From positions 149,381 to 213,380 of the forward strand of contig NZ_JAGQCH010000002.1 of NCBI RefSeq assembly GCF_024346055.1: a DNA stretch of 64,000 nucleotides, written 5' to 3'. The notes under the pieces are model-generated. The model saw only the letters and a list, made by a program, of their open reading frames with translations. It searched no databases and was not told the DNA's origin. The translations under genes were made by a program, and so were the position numbers. The stretch comes from Cyanobium sp. Cruz CV13-4-11. GTDB taxonomy: Bacteria; Cyanobacteriota; Cyanobacteriia; PCC-6307; Cyanobiaceae. Each line of letters starts with the position of its first letter. Within the stretch, counting starts at the first letter, position 1. Positions 1 to 8,781 of the stretch are shown here, one piece after another.

Positions 1-107
1 CGTAAGCAGGGTCGACGGACGGCGCCGCGGCGGGGCCGGGCGAAACCGGGGGTCCTGGCCATCATGCGGTTGGCGGGCCCCCTGTCCCCTCCACCCCTGC
101 CGACGCC
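1..107. other. Window edge, no gene recognised
   Basis: These bases lie upstream of the glgX start. I see no complete reading frame, hairpin or recognisable promoter here. They may hold the 5' region of glgX or the edge of a gene outside the window. Confidence 0.5.
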
Positions 108-2237
108 ATGACCTCATGCACGGCGGCCCCGCCGTCCCCGGGAAGCTCTGCCCCCCTGGGCGCCTCGGTCAGCGAGGGCGGTGTCAACTTCAGCCTCTAT
201 GCCCGGCGGGCGATGGCGGTGGAGCTGTGCCTGTTCGCGCGCGTCGACGATGCCGTGCCCAGCCACCGCCTCCGTCTCGATCCCGACCGGCACCACACCG
301 GCGACTACTGGCACTGCCGGCTGGAGGGGATCGGGCCGGGCCAGCACTACGGCTGGCGGGTCGAGGGACCCCGGCAGCCGCAGCTGGGGCTGCGCTTCGA
401 TCCGGCCAACCTGCTGCTCGATCCCCACGGGCTGGCCCTGGCGATGCCTCCGGGCTACGGCCGCGCCCCCGGCCGCAGCAGCGCCGGCGACTGGGGCACC
501 GCCATGAAGAGCGTGGTGGCCGACCCGCACGCCTACGACTGGGAGGGGGATCGCCCGCTGCACCGGCCCTCGCGTGAGACGGTGATCTACGAGCTGCATG
601 TGCGCGGTTTCACCGCCCACCCCAGCGCCGGCCTGCCGCCGGAGCAGGCGGGCACCTACCGGGGCCTGATCAGCCGCATCCCCTACCTCCAGGACCTGGG
701 CATCACGGCGGTGGAGCTGCTGCCGGTGTTCGCCTTCGATCCCCTGGCGGCCCCCAGCGGCCATCGCAACTACTGGGGCTATCAGCCGGTGTCGTTCTTC
801 GCACCCCACCCCGGCTACGCCTGCAGCAGCGATCCGCTGGCGGTGATCGATGAGTTCCGCGACCTGGTCAAGGCCCTACACCGGGCCGGTATCGAGGTGA
901 TTCTCGATGTGGTGTTCAACCACACCGCCGAAAGCGACGCCGAGGGACCGGCCTTCTGCTTCCGGGGGCTGGCGGACGGCGACTACTACCTCCAGAACGG
1001 TGATGGCACCTACATCGACGACACCGGCTGCGGCAACACCTTCAACGCCAACCATCCGGTGGTGCGGCGCCTGATCCGCGAGAGCCTGCGCCACTGGGTG
1101 CGGCATCTGCATGTCGATGGCTTCCGTTTCGATCTGGCCTCGGTGCTGGACCGGGACCAGACCGGCCAGCCCACGCCCCTGTCACCGATCCTCTGGGACA
1201 TCGACACCGATCCGGTGCTGGCCGGCACCAAATTGATCGCCGAGGCCTGGGATGCCGCCGGCCTGTATCAGGTGGGCAGCTTCGTCGGCGACAACTGGCA
1301 GGAGTGGAACGGACGCTTCCGTGACGACGTGCGCCGCTTCCTCAAGGGGGATGGGGGCCTGGCCCGCAGCGTCAGCCAGCGCCTGATCGGCAGCCCCGAC
1401 ATCTACGGCCACAAGCAGCGGGAGGCCGAGGCCAGCGTCAACTTCATCACCTGCCACGACGGATTCACCCTGGCCGATCTGGTCAGCTACAACGGCAAAC
1501 ACAACGAAGCGAACGGCGAAAACAACCGCGACGGCAGCGACGACAACGCCAGCTGGAACTGCGGCATTGAGGGGCCCACGCAGGATGCCGATGTCCTGGC
1601 CCTGCGCGCCCGACAGAGTCGCAACCTGTTGACGCTGCTGCTGCTGGCCACCGGCACGCCGATGCTGGCCATGGGGGACGAGATGGGCCGCAGCCAGCAG
1701 GGCAACAACAACGCCTACGCCCAGGACAACCCAATCAGCTGGGTCGATTGGTCGCTGCTGGAGCGCCATGCCGACCTGCATCGCTTCGTGCGGGAACTGG
1801 TGACCTACCGCCAGCGCCGGGATGTGGTGGTCAACGCCCGCAGCCTCAGCCTCGGCGAACTGGTGCAACGCCATCAGGTGAGCTGGCATGGGGTCGAACC
1901 GAACCAGCCCGACTGGAGCGACAGCTCCCATGCCTTCGCCGTGACCATCACCAGCGTCGGCCAACGGTTCCGCTGGCACGCCATGGTCAACGCCTGGTGG
2001 GAGAAGCTGACCTTCCGGCTGCCCGCCGCCGATGCCGGCCACAACACCTGGCAGCGCTGGATCGACACCTCCCGAGCCAGCCCGGAGGATGTGGTGCCAT
2101 GGATGGGCGCGCCGGCCCTGGAGGCGGACACCTACACCCTGGGGCCCCGCTCGGTCGTGGTGCTGATCGTGGAGCTCAGTCCTGCAGCAGCTGCAGCTGA
2201 TGGCCATCCGGATCAGCCAGCTGCAGGGCCCGCGTAG
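108..2237 (+). CDS. glgX: Glycogen debranching enzyme (isoamylase/GlgX type)
   Basis: This GH13 enzyme hydrolyses alpha-1,6 branches of glycogen in the cytoplasm. The protein has 709 residues, normal for the family. An N-terminal carbohydrate-binding (CBM48-like) segment covers about residues 12-110, followed by the alpha-amylase barrel. Catalytic residues can be read directly: nucleophile D342 in FRFDLAS, acid/base E379 in LIAEAWD, and the transition-state Asp D451 in TCHDGF. The Asn-rich loop of the family (GENNRDG) follows D451. The last 62 bases overlap the 3' end of the convergent VOC gene, and the Ala-rich C-terminal tail looks like read-through into that gene's antisense. Isoamylase/GlgX identity is firm; the exact chain-length specificity is not visible. 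Confidence 0.95.
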   Translation: MTSCTAAPPSPGSSAPLGASVSEGGVNFSLYARRAMAVELCLFARVDDAVPSHRLRLDPDRHHTGDYWHCRLEGIGPGQHYGWRVEGPRQPQLGLRFDPANLLLDPHGLALAMPPGYGRAPGRSSAGDWGTAMKSVVADPHAYDWEGDRPLHRPSRETVIYELHVRGFTAHPSAGLPPEQAGTYRGLISRIPYLQDLGITAVELLPVFAFDPLAAPSGHRNYWGYQPVSFFAPHPGYACSSDPLAVIDEFRDLVKALHRAGIEVILDVVFNHTAESDAEGPAFCFRGLADGDYYLQNGDGTYIDDTGCGNTFNANHPVVRRLIRESLRHWVRHLHVDGFRFDLASVLDRDQTGQPTPLSPILWDIDTDPVLAGTKLIAEAWDAAGLYQVGSFVGDNWQEWNGRFRDDVRRFLKGDGGLARSVSQRLIGSPDIYGHKQREAEASVNFITCHDGFTLADLVSYNGKHNEANGENNRDGSDDNASWNCGIEGPTQDADVLALRARQSRNLLTLLLLATGTPMLAMGDEMGRSQQGNNNAYAQDNPISWVDWSLLERHADLHRFVRELVTYRQRRDVVVNARSLSLGELVQRHQVSWHGVEPNQPDWSDSSHAFAVTITSVGQRFRWHAMVNAWWEKLTFRLPAADAGHNTWQRWIDTSRASPEDVVPWMGAPALEADTYTLGPRSVVVLIVELSPAAAAADGHPDQPAAGPA

Positions 2238-3150
2238 CCCCGATCCAGCCAGCCTGATCGCCCAGTTCGACGATCCCCGGCGAGATCAGGCGCCCGCCGA
2301 AGGACTCGGCCCGCTTGGCGATTGCCTCCAGATCCGCCACGCGCAGCCGCAACTGCCAGTGGGCCAGATCCTGAATGCCCTGATCGGTGGGCATGGCGAG
2401 CCCGCCGGTGGGTTCGCGGTAATCAAGGCACTCCACACCGGCGCCCGTGGGGCAGCGATGGCCGGTGATGTGCACCCGCGTCCCGTCCAGTCCGTCAAGC
2501 CCGTCCTGTTCCAGCCCGCTGTTGACGCCGTCGCCACCGGCACTCAGGCCCAGCAGCTCGCGATAGAAACGGCAGCTGGCGGCGGTGTCGGCGATGCCGA
2601 TGGCACTGTGGTCGATGCCCAGCACCGGTCCGGGGGCGTCGCCATGCCAGCGGGCCTCCCCCTTGTCCGGCGGGAACTGCAGCAGCTCCAGGGGATGGCC
2701 GTCCGGATCGCGGAACTTGAAGGCGACGATGCCGGCGGCGGCCGCGTTCCAGTCCGGCAGCCGCTGGGGCGCCGAGGAGATCGCCGTGATGCGGCCGGCG
2801 GCGAAGGCCGGCTGCAGCCCCGCCAGGGCCGCCTCCATGCTGTTGACCACCAGGCAGGCGTGCTGGAACCAGCGGTCGTTGCTGCGGGAACCGGCCGGGA
2901 TCGGCCGCCCCGGACGGGCGCCGGGCCCCGGCGTGAGCACCTCAGTGAGCTCCAGCACCTCCGTGCCGATCGCCAGCCGCAGCACCCTGAGCCTGGCTCC
3001 GGGAAGGCCCACCAACCGGGCGTAGGGGCCGCCCTCCAGCTCCACGGCCTCCCCCAGGCGCCGGAAGCCCAGGCAGGTCTCGAAGAAGGCGGCGCTGGCC
3101 TCGACATTGGCCGTGGTGAACCCGAGGCTGTCGATGTGGGGAAGGGTCAT
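2176..3150 (-). CDS. Tandem VOC (glyoxalase/dioxygenase superfamily) protein
   Basis: The 324-residue protein contains two vicinal-oxygen-chelate modules. The first begins at residue 4 (HIDSLGFTTANV) and ends near FRDPDGHPLELLQ. The second begins at GIDHSAIGIAD and ends at LADPDGHQLQLLQ. Both halves keep the DPDGH-x-hydrophobic-x-LLQ strand that usually carries a metal ligand. Members act as glyoxalases, extradiol dioxygenases or isomerases, and I cannot assign a substrate. The start was placed at the ATG that overlaps the upstream transporter stop by four bases (ATGA), so the two genes are probably translationally coupled. The upstream in-frame extension lies inside the transporter gene and was rejected. 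Confidence 0.85.
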   Translation of the reverse strand: MTLPHIDSLGFTTANVEASAAFFETCLGFRRLGEAVELEGGPYARLVGLPGARLRVLRLAIGTEVLELTEVLTPGPGARPGRPIPAGSRSNDRWFQHACLVVNSMEAALAGLQPAFAAGRITAISSAPQRLPDWNAAAAGIVAFKFRDPDGHPLELLQFPPDKGEARWHGDAPGPVLGIDHSAIGIADTAASCRFYRELLGLSAGGDGVNSGLEQDGLDGLDGTRVHITGHRCPTGAGVECLDYREPTGGLAMPTDQGIQDLAHWQLRLRVADLEAIAKRAESFGGRLISPGIVELGDQAGWIGATRALQLADPDGHQLQLLQD

Positions 3151-4130
3151 GGGAGCGCCATCGGGTGGGTGCCGGTGGAGGGCTCCGGCCCGGGGGCCGG
3201 TGGGGGCGGGTTCTGCCCCACCAGGCTGAGCACCCCACCGACGCAGATCAGCACGGTTCCCACCACCACACCGGCGTTCGGGATCTGGCCGAACCAGATC
3301 CAGCCGATCAGGCCGGCGAAAACCACCGAGGAATACTGGAATGCCCCGATCGCACTGGGATCGGCATAGCTGTAGGCGCGGATCAGCAGAAACTGGAAGC
3401 TCAGCAGGCAGAGGGCCGAGGCCAGCACCCACAGGAACTGATCCGGCGTGATGGCGTGGAATCGCCCCACCATCATCAGGCTGGAGACGAGGCCGCCGAT
3501 GGTCAGGAAATAGACGAGCTGCGTCAACGCCGACTCGCTTCTGCCCAGGGCCTTCACCGCCAGGAACTCGATGGCACAGACAAATCCTGCCGCCAGGCCG
3601 AGAAGATCACCGGGTTTGTCAAGGAGGCTGGCATTCGGCTGGACGACGATCACCATCCCGGCGAATCCCACCGCCAGGGCCTTCCAGAGGCTGGGGGGAA
3701 TGCGCTGCCTGAGCACCAGCCAGGCCAGCAACGGGATGAACATCGGCGTCGTGTTCAGCAGCACATTGGCATTGACAAGATTCACCAGCTGGGCCGCCGA
3801 CATGAACAGAAGAAAACCGCCCATCCCCATGCCGCCACGAAGCAGGTGAAGGGGAAACACACGGGTCGGCAGATCACGGCCGCCGCGCACGGCCAGCAGG
3901 GGAATCAGCAGGACCAGTGCCAGAACGAACGTGAGCCAGGTGAACATCAGGGCATCCATGGTGCCGCCCACCGCCCGCGCAAACGCGCTCTGGAACGTGT
4001 TAGCCAGGAAGGCTGCCACCAGCAGGGCCGCGCCCCGGGTCACCGAAGGACGGACCGGCCCATTCCCATTGCTGTCCGGCCCCTGCAACGCATCGCCGTC
4101 CATCGGGCTGGTTCCACTCGCTTCCGCCAC
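3147..4130 (-). CDS. EamA/DMT-family permease
   Basis: This is a predicted inner-membrane exporter of the drug/metabolite transporter superfamily. It has 327 residues, about ten hydrophobic segments and two EamA repeats, with the short cytoplasmic N-terminus typical of such permeases. The segment GLIGWIWFGQIPN near the C-terminus fits the end of the second EamA repeat. Translation may start at GTG 4130 or at ATG 4103; no strong ribosome-binding site decides. The stop overlaps the start of the VOC gene, so the two form one unit. The substrate is unknown; family members export amino acids, nucleotide-sugar precursors or metabolites. Confidence 0.87.
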   Translation of the reverse strand: MAEASGTSPMDGDALQGPDSNGNGPVRPSVTRGAALLVAAFLANTFQSAFARAVGGTMDALMFTWLTFVLALVLLIPLLAVRGGRDLPTRVFPLHLLRGGMGMGGFLLFMSAAQLVNLVNANVLLNTTPMFIPLLAWLVLRQRIPPSLWKALAVGFAGMVIVVQPNASLLDKPGDLLGLAAGFVCAIEFLAVKALGRSESALTQLVYFLTIGGLVSSLMMVGRFHAITPDQFLWVLASALCLLSFQFLLIRAYSYADPSAIGAFQYSSVVFAGLIGWIWFGQIPNAGVVVGTVLICVGGVLSLVGQNPPPPAPGPEPSTGTHPMALP

Positions 4131-4282
4131 AGACTAGGGGCCATCAGGTGTGGCGCCACGGTCACCGCATCCCGGTGGTGAGTTGCCGATGCTGACGGCA
4201 ACGATTCACTGGGCCATTTCGGTGGTCGTCCCTAGGATGAAAGCGTGGAGATCCCTCCCCATTCCTTTCCCGGCGCCACCCG

Positions 4283-5089
4283 ATGACGAGCTCCAACCCC
4301 CTGGCCGGCAAGGCCCTCTCCACCCTGCTGCAGGGCAAGGTCGCCATCGTCACCGGTGGCAACAGCGGCATCGGCAAATCGATCGTGGAGTATCTCGCCG
4401 AACTCGGCGCCAAGGTGGTGATTGATTACCGCTCCCACCCCGAAGCCACCGAAGAGCTCGAGCGTGAAATCGGCGCCTATGGCGGCAGCAGCTTCGGGGT
4501 ACAGGCCGATGTGGGCAAGCTCGATGACCTGCAGCGCCTGGTGGACACCACCGTGAAGAAATACGGTCGGCTCGATGTGATGATCAACAACGCCGGCATC
4601 GAAACCCGCACCTCGATCCTCACCACCACCCCGGACAACTTCGACAAGGTGCTGGATGTCAACCTGCGGGGCGTCTTCTTCGCCACCCAGTTCGCCGCCA
4701 AGCAGATGATCGCCCAGGGCGGCGGCGGCCGCATCATCAACATCTCCTCGGTGCATGAGGACTGGCCGATGCCCGACAACACCCCCTACTGCTGCGCCAA
4801 GGGCGGCGTGCGCATGCTCACCCGCACCGCGGCCCTGGAGCTGGCGCCCCACGGCATCACCATCGTCAATGTGGGCCCCGGCGCCGTGGCCACGCCGATC
4901 AACGACTCCACCATGAACAATCCCGAGCTGCTGGCCAAGCTCAACGCCGCCATCCCGATGGGCCGCATGGCTCAGCCCGAGGAGATCGCCAAGGTGGTGG
5001 GCTTCCTGGCCAGCGACGCCGCCAGCTACATCACGGCCACCACGATCTTTGCCGACGGTGGCCTGATGCACAGCAGCCCCGGCCTCTGA
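4283..5089 (+). CDS. SDR oxidoreductase, glucose 1-dehydrogenase-like
   Basis: This is a classical short-chain dehydrogenase of 268 residues. The cofactor motif TGGNSGIG lies at about residues 24-31, NNAG follows near residue 107, the catalytic Ser is at 155-156 (NISSV), and the Tyr/Lys pair is Y169/K173 (YCCAK). Substitution of the usual YxASK by YCCAK keeps spacing and catalytic residues. The overall pattern resembles glucose 1-dehydrogenases of the bacterial Gdh type, which use NAD(P), but SDR specificity cannot be read reliably from sequence. It is a single gene with its own upstream region and converges on the NADH dehydrogenase gene, with four bases between the stops. Confidence 0.9.
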   Translation: MTSSNPLAGKALSTLLQGKVAIVTGGNSGIGKSIVEYLAELGAKVVIDYRSHPEATEELEREIGAYGGSSFGVQADVGKLDDLQRLVDTTVKKYGRLDVMINNAGIETRTSILTTTPDNFDKVLDVNLRGVFFATQFAAKQMIAQGGGGRIINISSVHEDWPMPDNTPYCCAKGGVRMLTRTAALELAPHGITIVNVGPGAVATPINDSTMNNPELLAKLNAAIPMGRMAQPEEIAKVVGFLASDAASYITATTIFADGGLMHSSPGL

Positions 5090-5093
5090 GCCT

Positions 5094-6545
5094 TCAGGCC
5101 GCCGCCGGCTGCTCCGCCGAGGCCGCCGGGGGATTCTGCGCCGAGGCCGCAGCGGGATCCTGGGCCCGTTCGGCCCGCTCCAGCCCCACCTCCACCCCCA
5201 GGTGCTGGTCGGGCCGGCCGGTGATCAGCAGGCTGGCCCGCTGCTGGGTGGCGATCACCCACAGCCACTTGGTCAGCAGGGTGAGGCGGTTCTCATTGGC
5301 GGGCATGAAGGCGAGGTGGGCCAGGCCCCAGAGCAGCCAGCCGACGGGGCCGGTGAACTTGAGGCCCCGCAGGTCAGCGACGGCGCAGAGGGGACCGATC
5401 ACGGCCATGCTGCCGAAGTCGAACCAGCGGAACGTGGCCTGGCGCCGACCCGCCAGCTGGGCCAGCAGGTCCTGGGCGACCCAGCCCCCCATCTGCACCG
5501 CCGGGCCGGCCATGCCCGGCAGGGGTTTGCCGTCGGCCGTGTGGGCATAGGAGCAGAGATCGCCCACCACCCGGATCTCGGGATGGCCGGCGATCGAGAA
5601 GTCCGGCTCGACCACCACCCGCCCGCCGCGGTCGACCGTGCAACCGGTGCGCTCCGCCAGCAGCTTGCCGAGATGGGAGGCCCGCACCCCCGCGCTCCAG
5701 CAGATGGTGGCCGCCTCCAGCACCCGCTCGCTGGGCGTTCCCGGCGCCGGCGCCTTGAAGGCGACCGTGAGCCGGCCCGCCTCGATGCTCTGGACCCGGC
5801 CGCCCAGCACCAGTTCGACACCGCAGGAAGCGAGGTAATCGCCGGCCGCTTTGGACAGCGACGGATCCATGGCCCGCAGCAGCCGATCGCCGGGGTCGAC
5901 GAGCACGACGCGGCAGAGCCCGGGATCCAGCTGGCGGAAGTCGCGCTGGGCCGCGTGGCGCATCAGCTCGTTGATCGAGCCGGCCAGTTCGCAGCCGGAG
6001 GGGCCGCCGCCGACCACCACCACCGACTGGAGAAAGCGGCAACGTTCCGGATCCGGGGTCTGCTCGGCCTCCTCCAGGGCCGTCAGCACCCGCCGCCGGA
6101 TCTCATCGGCGTGCTCAAGGATCTTCATCGGCGGTGCCAGTTCGCGCCACTCCTCATGGCCGAAGTAGGTGCTGCCGGAGCCGGTGGCCAGGATCAGGCT
6201 GTCGTAACGCAGGCGACGATCGTTGAAGACCACCTCCCGGGAGGCGGCATCGAGATCGACCACCTCACCCAGCAGCACCTGCACGTTGGCCGCCTTGGCG
6301 AGCAGCAGCCGCAGGGGCGTCGCCACGTCGCCCTCGGACACCAGGCCGGAGGCCACCTGATACAGCAGGGGCTGAAAAAGGTTGAAATTCCGCTTATCCA
6401 CCAGGGTGACCCGCACCGGCTGGCCGGCCAACCGGTGGGCCGCCTTGAGGCCGGCGAAACCGCCGCCCACGATCACCACATGGGGCCAACTCTTCATCAC
6501 GGCTTCGCTCGGCTCCAGCTCGAGGAAGAAGCGTTCCTTCGCCAT
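5094..6545 (-). CDS. ndh: Type II NADH dehydrogenase (NDH-2), FAD-dependent
   Basis: This monotopic membrane flavoenzyme oxidises NAD(P)H and reduces quinone without proton pumping. The 483-residue protein has an N-terminal FAD dinucleotide fold (VVIVGGGFAGL, residues about 22-32) and a second NAD-binding fold (VVVVGGGPSGCELAG) in the middle, followed by a hydrophobic region near the C-terminus suited to membrane contact. I chose ATG 6545; a second in-frame ATG at 6497, just before the FAD motif, is a good alternative. The gene is divergent from the oxidase operon, separated by about 155 bases, so NDH-2 and the quinol oxidase could form a short NADH-to-oxygen chain. That functional link is inference. 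Confidence 0.9.
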   Translation of the reverse strand: MAKERFFLELEPSEAVMKSWPHVVIVGGGFAGLKAAHRLAGQPVRVTLVDKRNFNLFQPLLYQVASGLVSEGDVATPLRLLLAKAANVQVLLGEVVDLDAASREVVFNDRRLRYDSLILATGSGSTYFGHEEWRELAPPMKILEHADEIRRRVLTALEEAEQTPDPERCRFLQSVVVVGGGPSGCELAGSINELMRHAAQRDFRQLDPGLCRVVLVDPGDRLLRAMDPSLSKAAGDYLASCGVELVLGGRVQSIEAGRLTVAFKAPAPGTPSERVLEAATICWSAGVRASHLGKLLAERTGCTVDRGGRVVVEPDFSIAGHPEIRVVGDLCSYAHTADGKPLPGMAGPAVQMGGWVAQDLLAQLAGRRQATFRWFDFGSMAVIGPLCAVADLRGLKFTGPVGWLLWGLAHLAFMPANENRLTLLTKWLWVIATQQRASLLITGRPDQHLGVEVGLERAERAQDPAAASAQNPPAASAEQPAAA

Positions 6546-6706
6546 CGATGTGGTCCGCGGGTTGCCTGAAAGGTAGGGAGGATCCCAGGAACGGCGAGCT
6601 CCCGGTCGCGTCGGGATATCGTCACAATCCTGCAATAAAAGCTCACAGAGCCAGGACAGCTCTCGGGGTCCGGCCATGGTGAAGGGGCACAGCGTGGCCG
6701 GTGCCC

Positions 6707-7204
6707 ATGCAGCAACTGCTGCCAACCCTCAATGACCACAACCTGCCCTGGATGGACACCCTCCATCCGATCGTGGTCCACTTCGTCATCGCCATGGCGG
6801 TGATCAGCGTGGTCTTCGATCTGATCGGCGTTGTGCTGCGGCGGCCGAATCTGTTTGAAGTCAGCTTCTGGAATCTGCTGTTCGCCACGGGGGCCATCTT
6901 CGTGGCGATCATCTTCGGCCAGGTGGAAGCGGGCCTGGCTGAGCCCTATGGCGCCTCGCGCTCGATCCTCAACCTGCACAGCACCCTGGGATGGTCGTTG
7001 GCCGGCATCCTCTCGGTGCTCACCGGCTGGCGCTATGTGCTGCGCAACCGGGACCCCGAGACCCTGCCGCTGCCTTTCCTGGCCGCCGGTGGGGTGCTGG
7101 CCGCGCTGGTGGTGGTGCAGGTCACCCTGGGCAACCAGCTGATCTGGGTGTACGGCCTGCACACGGTGCCGGTGGTGGCCGCCGGACGGGCCGGGCTGAT
7201 CTGA
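6707..7204 (+). CDS. DUF2231 four-helix membrane protein (first copy)
   Basis: The 165-residue protein has four predicted membrane helices and belongs to the DUF2231 group, whose function is not established. Histidines sit at helix ends or within helices: H20 and H25 in HPIVVHF, H91 in NLHSTLGW and H152 in GLHTVP. This placement resembles small membrane cytochromes, so b-heme binding is a reasonable inference. It starts the oxidase operon and its stop overlaps the start of the second DUF2231 gene (TGATG). A GTG at 6701 is an alternative start two codons upstream. Confidence 0.85.
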   Translation: MQQLLPTLNDHNLPWMDTLHPIVVHFVIAMAVISVVFDLIGVVLRRPNLFEVSFWNLLFATGAIFVAIIFGQVEAGLAEPYGASRSILNLHSTLGWSLAGILSVLTGWRYVLRNRDPETLPLPFLAAGGVLAALVVVQVTLGNQLIWVYGLHTVPVVAAGRAGLI

Positions 7205-7827
7205 TGGCCTTCTCCCTGCTCCCCGCCGAGGCCCCGATCCAGCAGCTGGGTGACTGGCTGGGGCCCAACGACCTGCCCTACAGCCTGCCGATCCATCCGA
7301 ATCTGGTCCACTTCACGATCGGGCTGTTCGTGATCGCCATCGCCTTCGACATCGTCGGCGCCCTCTACCCGCTCGAAAAGCGGGTGTTCCGCTTCCTGGC
7401 CCTGCCGATCACCCGGGCCGGCTTCCACGACGTGGGCTGGTACAACCTGCTGGCCTGCGCCATCGTCAGTTTCTTCACCGTGGCGGCGGGCTTCTTCGAG
7501 ATGCTGCTGGCGGTGCCCCTGCCGGGCGTCACCAGCAGCATCGGGCTCCAGAGCATGGAAACCATGCTCTGGCATGGCGTGGGCGGGGTGGCGATCCTGC
7601 TGGCGATCATTGCCATGACCGTCTGGCGCGGCTACCAGCGCTTTCTCTGGCGCCGGGACATGGGCCGGCAGGTGCAGTGGCTCTACCTGCTGGTGGGCCT
7701 GGGTCTGTTCCTGGTGATCGGCCTGCACGGCACCCTCGGTGCCGAACTGGCGGCCGAATTCGGCGTCCACATCACCGCCGACCAGCTCCTGGCCAGCGGA
7801 GCCGATCTCCGCACCGCCCTTCCCTAG
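7204..7827 (+). CDS. DUF2231 membrane protein (second copy)
   Basis: This 207-residue protein is a longer relative of the preceding one, with four or five membrane helices. The same histidine layout recurs: H31 and H36 in HPNLVHF, H124 in LWHGVGG and H175 in GLHGTLG. It also carries an inserted segment of about 45 residues after the first helix. Start and upstream stop overlap by one base, and the oxidase subunit II gene follows 11 bases after its stop. Tandem placement suggests that the two proteins act together, possibly as an accessory electron-transfer or assembly unit of the oxidase. No function is proven for the family. Confidence 0.85.
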   Translation: MAFSLLPAEAPIQQLGDWLGPNDLPYSLPIHPNLVHFTIGLFVIAIAFDIVGALYPLEKRVFRFLALPITRAGFHDVGWYNLLACAIVSFFTVAAGFFEMLLAVPLPGVTSSIGLQSMETMLWHGVGGVAILLAIIAMTVWRGYQRFLWRRDMGRQVQWLYLLVGLGLFLVIGLHGTLGAELAAEFGVHITADQLLASGADLRTALP

Positions 7828-7838
7828 GGCCCCCTCCC

Positions 7839-8777
7839 ATGACCTCCTCCTCTCCGCGCCGTCCCGGCCCCGTGGTCCTCGCCGCCCTGGCCATCTGGAT
7901 CGGCCTGCTGGTGGCCATCAGCCTGTGGGTGGCCCGTGCGTCCTATGGCTGGCTGCCGGTGCAGGCCTCCAATGCCGCCCCTCTGGTGGATGGCCTGTTC
8001 AGCTTCGAAACCGGCATCGGCACCTTCGTGTTCCTGGGGGTGATCTCCGTGATGGCCTGGGTGATGCTCGTGCACCGGGCCGAGAAGTACGACGAAAGCG
8101 ACGCCGAGCCGATCGAGGGCAACACCCGTCTCGAGGTGATCTGGACCGCCATCCCCCTGGTGCTGGTGATGGCCATCGCCTGGTACGCCATCCAGGTGAA
8201 CACCGAGCTCGGCGTGCTCGGGCCGATGGAGCACGTCCATCTGAGCGCACCCCTGCCCATGGCGATGGGCGCCTCGAAGGGCCAGGGGCCGGCAGAGGAG
8301 GTGGAGGTGATCGCCCGGCAGTGGTCGTGGGAGTTCCGCTTTCCCGGCCAGCACGTCTCCAGCACGGAACTGCACCTGGAGCTGGATCGGCCGGTCACCT
8401 TCCACCTGGTCTCCGAGGACGTGCTGCACGGCTTCTTCATCCCGGCCTTCCGGCTCAAGCAGGATGTGATCCCGGGCCGGGCGATCGACTTCAGCCTCAC
8501 CCCCACCCGCATCGGGCGCTACCGCCTGCGGGATTCCCAGTTCAGCGGCACCTGGTTCGCCGCCAACCAGGCCGATGTGGTGGTCGAGACCGCCGAAGAC
8601 CATGCCGCCTGGCTGAAGCAGGCCGCCGCCGCCCCCCTGCAGCCCGGCCTCAGCGTCGCGGCCGACGAGTACGCCGACCGTCAGACCAATCCCCGCGGCG
8701 GCTGGCCCACGGTGGTGCCGGCCCCCCCGCCCCAGGTGAACGCTCCCGGTTCCAGCTCCCTTCCCCACGACGCCTGA
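7839..8777 (+). CDS. ctaC: Terminal oxidase subunit II, CuA-less (ARTO/quinol-oxidase type)
   Basis: This is subunit II of a heme-copper terminal oxidase, 312 residues, with two membrane helices (about 11-32 and 59-80) and a C-terminal cupredoxin domain. The family motif NTRLEVIWTAIP lies at 95-106 and the aromatic stretch RQWSWEF follows. Of the CuA ligands only the first histidine remains, H197 in VLHGFF. The segment that should read C-x-E-x-C-x3-H-x2-M is replaced by LRDSQFSGTW at 230-239, without cysteines. Loss of CuA is known for the cyanobacterial alternate respiratory terminal oxidase (ARTO, CtaC-II) and for quinol oxidases, so quinol is the likely electron donor. It follows the DUF2231 pair and precedes subunit I by four bases. 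Confidence 0.92.
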   Translation: MTSSSPRRPGPVVLAALAIWIGLLVAISLWVARASYGWLPVQASNAAPLVDGLFSFETGIGTFVFLGVISVMAWVMLVHRAEKYDESDAEPIEGNTRLEVIWTAIPLVLVMAIAWYAIQVNTELGVLGPMEHVHLSAPLPMAMGASKGQGPAEEVEVIARQWSWEFRFPGQHVSSTELHLELDRPVTFHLVSEDVLHGFFIPAFRLKQDVIPGRAIDFSLTPTRIGRYRLRDSQFSGTWFAANQADVVVETAEDHAAWLKQAAAAPLQPGLSVAADEYADRQTNPRGGWPTVVPAPPPQVNAPGSSSLPHDA

Positions 8778-8781
8778 GGCC

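Noticed and set aside
6546..6700. NtcA-type operator in the divergent NDH-2/oxidase region
   Set aside because: I looked for GTA-N8-TAC and found no acceptable match.
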